A DNA stretch of 64,000 nt from contig JBIKRF010000003.1 of the NCBI GenBank assembly GCA_044349305.1, positions 1-64,000 on the forward strand, read 5' to 3'. The stretch comes from CAIZGX01 sp044349305. GTDB taxonomy: Bacteria; Bacteroidota; Bacteroidia; Flavobacteriales_D; Sanyastnellaceae. Each line of letters begins with the position of its first letter. Position 1 is the stretch's first letter. This document shows positions 59,350 to 64,000 of this stretch, one piece after another. The position numbers and the translations under genes were made by a program. The notes under the pieces were generated by a model that saw only the letters and a program-made list of their open reading frames with translations, was not told where the DNA came from and made no database searches.

Positions 59350-60747
59350 ATGAAAAATAATTTACTCGTTTTATTGGCATTTGCACTAGCAAGTTGCGGA
59401 GTGGCTAAGAATCAAGATTATACATCAGAGGCTAAGCAAATTGGCTATTCAGAGACTAAAGTTGTGCGTCACCCGAGCTGGTCGAAAAACGCAACCATAT
59501 ATGAAGTAAATGTTCGTCAGCATACTGCTGCTGGAACATTTGCTGCGTTGGAAAAGGATCTTCCTCGCATAGATTCATTGGGTGTTGATATTCTTTGGCT
59601 TATGCCAATTAATCCAATTGGTCAATTAAACAGAAAGGGAAGTTTGGGTAGTTACTACAGTGTAAAGAATTATACCGGAGTTAATCCAGAGTATGGAACC
59701 ACAGAAGATTTCAAACGTTTGGTAAACAAGGCGCATGAGTTGGGAATGTATGTTATTCTTGATTGGGTTGCGAATCATACGGCTTGGGATCATCCGTGGG
59801 TTCTTCAGCATCCCGATTGGTACACGCATGACGCAAATGGAAACATTGTGCCTCCTGTACCAGACTGGTCTGATGTTGCCGATTTGAATTACGACAACCA
59901 GGAATTGCGCAAAGAAATGATACGAGCCATGGAATATTGGGTAAGAGATTGCGGAATTGATGGTTATCGTTGTGATGTAGCGATGAATGTTCCTACGGAA
60001 TTTTGGAACGATGCGCGCGCAGCATTAGATGCTATTAAGCCGGTCTTTATGTTGGCGGAGGCAGAGCAAAAAGATCACCATTTGAAAGCATTTGACATGT
60101 CTTACAGTTGGGAATTAATGGGCATTATGAATGCCGTGGCAAAAGGAGAAAAGTCACTTTATGCTTTCGATGAGTATATGGCGAAATCAGATACAGCTTT
60201 TCAAAAGAGTGCTTATCGCATGGGATTCACTACCAATCACGATGAAAACACGTGGAATGGAACAGGAGGAGAGCGTTACGGTGTGAAACGTAAGTTATTC
60301 GACGTGCTGTCATTCACACTTCAGGGCATGCCGTTGGTATACACTTCTCAAGAAGGTGGCGAAGTAGATGCGAAAGGAAACGCGAAGCGTTTGAGATTCT
60401 TCGATAAAGACACTGCTTACTTTAATAACTATGTAAACAGCGACTTCTACAAGCGCTTGCTTGCGGTGCACCACGAAAATCCAGCTTTGTGGAACGGAGA
60501 GTTTGGCGGAACATTCAAAAAGATAAAGACATCCAACGATGATGTGTTGTACGCGTATGTTCGCACAAATGGCGATCGTCAGGTTGTTGTTCTTTTGAAT
60601 TTCTCCGATAAGCCTCAAGTATTCAACTTTACAGATGATGTTCCAGACGGAGACTTCAGAAGCATTTTCAACAGTGAAACGTTTTCGCTTTACTCGAGAA
60701 ATCAGCGCGCATTGGCTCCATACGGATATCAAGTTTTTTCTAAATAG
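59350..60747 (+). CDS. GH13 alpha-amylase family lipoprotein
   Basis: This 465-residue protein starts at ATG 59350 (MKNNLLVLLAFALASCG). The lipobox LASC anchors it to a membrane. GH13 catalytic regions are DWVANHTAWDHPW, GYRCDVAMNVP (nucleophile Asp), MLAEAEQ (acid/base Glu) and FTTNHDENTWNG (stabilising Asp). It hydrolyses or rearranges alpha-1,4 glucans. It probably works at the outer membrane or periplasm. Its length is on the short side for secreted amylases. It is not surrounded by other polysaccharide genes. Confidence 0.9.
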   Translation: MKNNLLVLLAFALASCGVAKNQDYTSEAKQIGYSETKVVRHPSWSKNATIYEVNVRQHTAAGTFAALEKDLPRIDSLGVDILWLMPINPIGQLNRKGSLGSYYSVKNYTGVNPEYGTTEDFKRLVNKAHELGMYVILDWVANHTAWDHPWVLQHPDWYTHDANGNIVPPVPDWSDVADLNYDNQELRKEMIRAMEYWVRDCGIDGYRCDVAMNVPTEFWNDARAALDAIKPVFMLAEAEQKDHHLKAFDMSYSWELMGIMNAVAKGEKSLYAFDEYMAKSDTAFQKSAYRMGFTTNHDENTWNGTGGERYGVKRKLFDVLSFTLQGMPLVYTSQEGGEVDAKGNAKRLRFFDKDTAYFNNYVNSDFYKRLLAVHHENPALWNGEFGGTFKKIKTSNDDVLYAYVRTNGDRQVVVLLNFSDKPQVFNFTDDVPDGDFRSIFNSETFSLYSRNQRALAPYGYQVFSK

Positions 60748-60763
60748 AACTGCTGCTCGGAAT

Positions 60764-60771
60764 TATCTTTG
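60764..60771 (+). promoter_or_regulatory. Candidate minus-7 element of the thioesterase-trmB-mrp unit
   Basis: TATCTTTG fits TAnnTTTG 17 bases before the thioesterase start; no clear minus-33 box. Confidence 0.35.
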
Positions 60772-60788
60772 TGCTCTAAAATTAGTTT

Positions 60789-61199
60789 ATGGAAGAGCCC
60801 GAAGGGAAAGAGATTTTCGAGACATCTGTTGAAATTCGTTTCGCGGATATTGATGCCATGGGGCATGTAAACAATGCTGTGTACTTCAGTTATTTCGAGC
60901 AAGCTCGTATGGCTTATTTCAAAGAGCGCGTAGCCCGAATTTGGAATTGGAATGAAGACGGAGTTATAGTGGCTCGAAATGAAATCGATTACCTCTATCC
61001 TGTTTTATTAAACGACCGAATGAACATTCGGTTGTGGGTTGAGCATGTTGGAAATAAAAGTTTTTCGGTGTGTTACCGCGTTGTTGTTGGAGAACGTTTA
61101 TGCGCAACAGGAAAATCGGTTCTAGTTTGTTTCAATCACAAAGACCAGCGTACGCAGCCCATACCAGAGGCCTGGCGAGCGGTGTTTATAGCGAATTAA
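60789..61199 (+). CDS. Acyl-CoA thioesterase, YbgC/FadM (4HBT) family
   Basis: This 136-residue hotdog protein has VEIRFADIDAMGHVNNAVYFSYFEQARMAYF, with the catalytic Asp of the FADIDAMGHVNN motif. It hydrolyses small- to medium-chain acyl-CoA. trmB follows with one base between the stop and start. It is part of the trmB-mrp-nifU-like operon. Confidence 0.9.
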   Translation: MEEPEGKEIFETSVEIRFADIDAMGHVNNAVYFSYFEQARMAYFKERVARIWNWNEDGVIVARNEIDYLYPVLLNDRMNIRLWVEHVGNKSFSVCYRVVVGERLCATGKSVLVCFNHKDQRTQPIPEAWRAVFIAN

Positions 61200-61200
61200 T

Positions 61201-61899
61201 ATGGCAAAGGATAAGTTAAAACGGTGGGCCGAGAACAAGACATTTCCACATGTATTCGAGCCGAACTTAATGCCGGTTATTCGCGAGAATGCGACGTTCA
61301 TGAAAGGATTGTGGCGCGAAGAATTCTACAAGAACAACAATCCGCTTGTTGTAGAATTGGGCTGTGGGAAAGGGGAGTACGCGGTTGGACAAGCGCAGCG
61401 GAATTTAAATAAGAATTATTTAGGTGTAGATGTAAAGGGTCATCGTTTTCATAAGGGGGCAAAAGATTCTCTTGAAATGGGATTGACGAATGTGGCTTTT
61501 CTTCGAGCAAGAATTGAATTCATTGACGCGTTTTTTGATGACAATGAATTGGATGAAATCTGGCTGACGTTTTCAGATCCGATGCCGAATGATCACGATG
61601 GGAATAGAAGGATCACATCTGGCTTCTATATGAAGCGCTACGAGCGCATGCTGAAGTCAGAAGGAGTCGTTCACATTAAGCACGACAATCCAGCGCTGTA
61701 CGAGCGCGCGTTGCGCGAAATTCCATTGATGGGAGCAGAGATAGTTTTACATGACGATAACATTTACGAATCAGGATTTTTAGAAACGATAGATGAGAAG
61801 CTGAAAGATGTTTTGGAGATTAGAACATTCTACGAGCAAATGTGGTTGAAGGAAGGAAGAAAAATTAAATACATTCAGGCAAGAATGCCGAAAAAATAA
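61201..61899 (+). CDS. trmB: tRNA (guanine-N7)-methyltransferase TrmB
   Basis: This 232-residue SAM-dependent enzyme has VVELGCGKGEYAVGQA (SAM loop), NKNYLGVDVKGHRFHKGA, LTFSDPMPNDHDGNRRITSG and HIKHDNPALYERAL. It makes m7G46 in tRNA variable loops. It is followed by mrp after four bases. Confidence 0.93.
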   Translation: MAKDKLKRWAENKTFPHVFEPNLMPVIRENATFMKGLWREEFYKNNNPLVVELGCGKGEYAVGQAQRNLNKNYLGVDVKGHRFHKGAKDSLEMGLTNVAFLRARIEFIDAFFDDNELDEIWLTFSDPMPNDHDGNRRITSGFYMKRYERMLKSEGVVHIKHDNPALYERALREIPLMGAEIVLHDDNIYESGFLETIDEKLKDVLEIRTFYEQMWLKEGRKIKYIQARMPKK

Positions 61900-61903
61900 T
61901 ACC

Positions 61904-62992
61904 ATGAGTGTTTCAAAAGCAGCAATTTTAGAGGCGTTAGCGAACGTGCAAGAACCAGATTTGAAGAAGGACATTGTGACCTTGAATCTAGTCAAGATTA
62001 TTCGCGCAGAGGGGAATGAGATTGAGTTGGAAGTAAAAGTGAGTAATCCTGCAATGCATGCCAAACAACGCATGCGTGAGGCTTGTGTCTTCGCTATTCA
62101 ACGCGTGTTGGGAAATGAATTCGAAGTAAAGGTTCATGTAGAAGCGATAGCAGGAGATGAAAGAAGCGGTGAATTGCGCAGAATTCTCCCAGGGGTAAAA
62201 CACATTATTGCTGTTGCAAGTGGAAAGGGTGGCGTAGGTAAAAGCACGGTGTCTTCCAACTTGGCTGCGGGACTTGCAGCCTTGGGACACAAAGTAGGGT
62301 TGTTAGATGCCGACATCTATGGCCCATCTGCACCAACCATGTTCGATGTTGTGTTGGAAAAGCCAAGACTTATTGAAGTGGGCGGAAAGAAAGTGATGGC
62401 CCCTGTTGATGCGCATGGTGTTAAAGTGTTGAGCATCGGATTTTTTACAGAAGGTGATCAAGCTGTTGTTTGGCGCGGTCCTATGGCTACGAAAGCTTTG
62501 AATCAAATGATTACCGATGTTGAATGGGGAGAATTGGATTACATGATTGTTGATCTTCCTCCTGGAACGGGCGATGTTCATTTAAGTATTGTTCAAACGT
62601 TACCAATCTCTGCAGTTGTTGTGGTGAGTACACCACAAGAGGTTGCCTTAGTTGATGCGCGTAAGGGAATAGCGATGTTTCAATTGCCGGCAGTAAATAT
62701 TCCAGTATTGGGATTGGTTGAGAATATGTCTTGGTTTACTCCCGCGGAGCTTCCAGAAAATAAGTATTTCATTTTTGGAGAAGGTGGAACGAAGCGCCTT
62801 GCAGAGAGTTTGAACCTTCCTGTTATCGGCGAAATCCCATTGATTCAAAGTATTCGTGAAGCCGGTGATGTTGGAAGGCCATCGGTTCTTCAAGACAATA
62901 CGACTGCAGCGCGCTATTGGCAAGCATTTTTAATTAACTTTGAAAAGGAATTGCGCTTGCTGCCATTCCGTAAACATGCAACCCAAGAATAA
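61904..62992 (+). CDS. Mrp/NBP35-type P-loop ATPase, Fe-S cluster carrier
   Basis: This 362-residue protein has an N-terminal DUF59 (MIP18-like) domain, residues about 5-80, followed by the ATPase with VASGKGGVGKSTVSSNL (Walker A with the deviant Lys), DADIYGPSAPTMF and IVDLPPGTGDVHLS. Mrp/ApbC proteins carry Fe-S clusters to target proteins. The next gene is a NifU-like cluster protein, so the operon has a common Fe-S assembly theme. Confidence 0.93.
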   Translation: MSVSKAAILEALANVQEPDLKKDIVTLNLVKIIRAEGNEIELEVKVSNPAMHAKQRMREACVFAIQRVLGNEFEVKVHVEAIAGDERSGELRRILPGVKHIIAVASGKGGVGKSTVSSNLAAGLAALGHKVGLLDADIYGPSAPTMFDVVLEKPRLIEVGGKKVMAPVDAHGVKVLSIGFFTEGDQAVVWRGPMATKALNQMITDVEWGELDYMIVDLPPGTGDVHLSIVQTLPISAVVVVSTPQEVALVDARKGIAMFQLPAVNIPVLGLVENMSWFTPAELPENKYFIFGEGGTKRLAESLNLPVIGEIPLIQSIREAGDVGRPSVLQDNTTAARYWQAFLINFEKELRLLPFRKHATQE

Positions 62993-62993
62993 T

Positions 62994-63260
62994 ATGTTAC
63001 AAGATTCATTGTTTCAACGTGTGAACGAAGCGCTTAATTCCATTAGACCTTATTTGGAAGCAGACGGAGGAGGAATTGAGTTGAAGGAAGTGACTCCTGA
63101 AATGACAGTCTTAGTTGAATTGAAAGGCGCTTGCACGAGCTGCAACAAATCGCACATGACCATGAAGGCTGGTGTTGAAGCGGCGATCAAATCTGCAGTT
63201 CCTGAAATTAAAACCGTGGTTGCAATGTCTCAAGAAATTGAAGAACCAACTACGTTATAA
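62994..63260 (+). CDS. NifU-like C-terminal-domain protein (Fe-S scaffold)
   Basis: This 88-residue protein starts at ATG 62994, one base after the mrp stop (ATG 62976 would overlap mrp by 17 bases). It has ADGGGIELKEV and GACTSCNKSHMTMKAGVE with the CxxC of NifU-type scaffolds. It probably donates or holds Fe-S clusters with the adjacent Mrp. It overlaps the end of the ABC-F gene on the other strand by six bases. Confidence 0.9.
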   Translation: MLQDSLFQRVNEALNSIRPYLEADGGGIELKEVTPEMTVLVELKGACTSCNKSHMTMKAGVEAAIKSAVPEIKTVVAMSQEIEEPTTL

Positions 63261-64000
63261 CCCGTAGTAATTCTTTCTTGTTTCTTTTACTTGGTCATTT
63301 GACAAATACTCGTCGTAAGACATTCTTTTATCGATTACTCCTTTCGGTGTAATTTCAATAATTCTATTTGCTACTGTTTCAGTAAACTCGTGGTCATGTG
63401 AAGTGAAAAGCGCATTGTGCTTCCAATCTTTCATGGCGTTGTTGAATGCAGTGATAGACTCGAGGTCTAAGTGATTTGTAGGTTCATCTAGCATTAGGCA
63501 GTTGCCATTAGCGAGCATCATGCGAGAGACCATGCAGCGTACTTTTTCTCCTCCAGAAAGAACAGAACATTTCTTCATTACTTCTTCGCCGCTGAACAAC
63601 ATTTTTCCTAAGAATCCGCGAACGTATGTTTCGTCTTTGTCAACTGAAAACTGGCGCAGCCAATCGATAAGATTGTCGTCAGATTTAAAGAAGTCTTCGT
63701 TGTTGTTCGGAAGGTATGCTGTGGTAATTGTGCTACCCCATTCAACCGTTCCTGTAGTTGGTTCTTCCAAGTTATTGATGATTTGAAAGAAGGAAGTGAT
63801 AGCAGTGTGGTCCTTTGAAAGAATGGCTACTTTATCTCCTTTGATAAGCGTGAATTCAACATCTTTGAATTGCACACTTCCATCTGGATTTACTTTCGAT
63901 AAATTCTCAACGCGTAAGATTTGATCTCCACAATCGCGTTCAGGTTTGAAGATAATACCTGGATATTTTCTTGTGCTGGGTTGAATGTTATCGATAACAA
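63255..64000 (-). CDS. ABC-F family ATPase, C-terminal part (YbiT-like), truncated by the window end
   Basis: The visible 248 residues run without a stop to the end of the window, so the gene starts outside. An internal GTG is not the start. The second ATP-binding cassette is present: signature LSGGEKVRCMVSRMMLA, Walker B CLMLDEPTNHLDLESI and switch His in TSHDHEF. The tail ITPKGVIDKRMSYDEYL resembles YbiT. ABC-F proteins act on the ribosome as translation factors. No membrane domain is seen. Confidence 0.85.
   Translation of the reverse strand, partial: VIDNIQPSTRKYPGIIFKPERDCGDQILRVENLSKVNPDGSVQFKDVEFTLIKGDKVAILSKDHTAITSFFQIINNLEEPTTGTVEWGSTITTAYLPNNNEDFFKSDDNLIDWLRQFSVDKDETYVRGFLGKMLFSGEEVMKKCSVLSGGEKVRCMVSRMMLANGNCLMLDEPTNHLDLESITAFNNAMKDWKHNALFTSHDHEFTETVANRIIEITPKGVIDKRMSYDEYLSNDQVKETRKNYYGL

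Overview
This window looks like chromosomal DNA of a free-living member of the Bacteroidota, most likely Flavobacteriales (Crocinitomicaceae/Cryomorphaceae-like). Four lines of evidence support this. Several secreted proteins end in type IX secretion (T9SS) C-terminal sorting domains. Families largely confined to this phylum are present (DUF4836, DUF4403, DUF5606, DUF5117-type metalloprotease). Leucine dehydrogenase and an NBP35-type Mrp sit in the usual Bacteroidota style. Several promoters match TTTG-N17-19-TAnnTTTG, the sigma-A consensus of this phylum. The genome is compact: genes overlap by a few bases, convergent genes share stop codons, and no gene-free stretch exceeds about 220 bp.

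Layout. Positions 1-1330 hold the end of a truncated unknown gene and a secreted unknown protein. Positions 1545-4721 are the main accessory patch, with two HipA-family kinase toxin-antitoxin modules facing each other. One is a two-gene hipB-hipA pair on the plus strand. The other is a three-gene set on the minus strand (HTH, HipA N-subdomain, HipA kinase) with the architecture of the tripartite HipBST systems and repeated operator-like inverted repeats upstream. Positions 4768-11794 carry a secreted esterase, a membrane protein, a photolyase, an SH3 protein, TcdA, a 34-residue basic protein, a DUF985 cupin and a three-FAS1 T9SS cargo protein. Positions 11999-15683 form a FIST sensor / hybrid-PAS histidine kinase / response regulator operon, followed by DUF4836, a DUF4403 lipoprotein and a T9SS cargo protein with MopE-like calcium loops and a PKD domain.

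Positions 20161-33385 (minus) are the classical transcription-translation superoperon: promoter, tRNA-Thr(TGT), tRNA-Tyr, tRNA-Gly, tRNA-Thr(GGT), tuf, tRNA-Trp, secE, nusG, rplK, rplA, rplJ, rplL, rpoB, rpoC, terminator. It has internal hairpins after tuf, before rplK and between rplL and rpoB. Upstream of it are hpf, a Xer-type recombinase, rpsU, acyl-CoA dehydrogenase, apt, a helix-hairpin-helix membrane protein and a large T9SS type B cargo protein.

Positions 39676-64000 are mostly housekeeping: tRNA-Val, DUF5606, asparaginase, TatD, a GT9 glycosyltransferase, thioesterases, HemJ, a D-2-hydroxyacid dehydrogenase, MgtE, a large zinc metalloprotease, an NlpC/P60 hydrolase, pterin dehydratase, leucine dehydrogenase, NusB, MiaA, a TlpA-like protein, an RRM protein, a WD40 protein, a GH13 lipoprotein, TrmB, Mrp, a NifU-like protein and the C-terminal part of an ABC-F ATPase. 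The strongest candidate for an interesting system is the facing pair of Hip modules, especially the HipBST-like one. Its kinase keeps the catalytic residues but has Ala-Val-Thr where the autophosphorylated serines of characterised members lie, and it carries an N-terminal Cys/His cluster. No CRISPR array, prophage or insertion sequence was seen.
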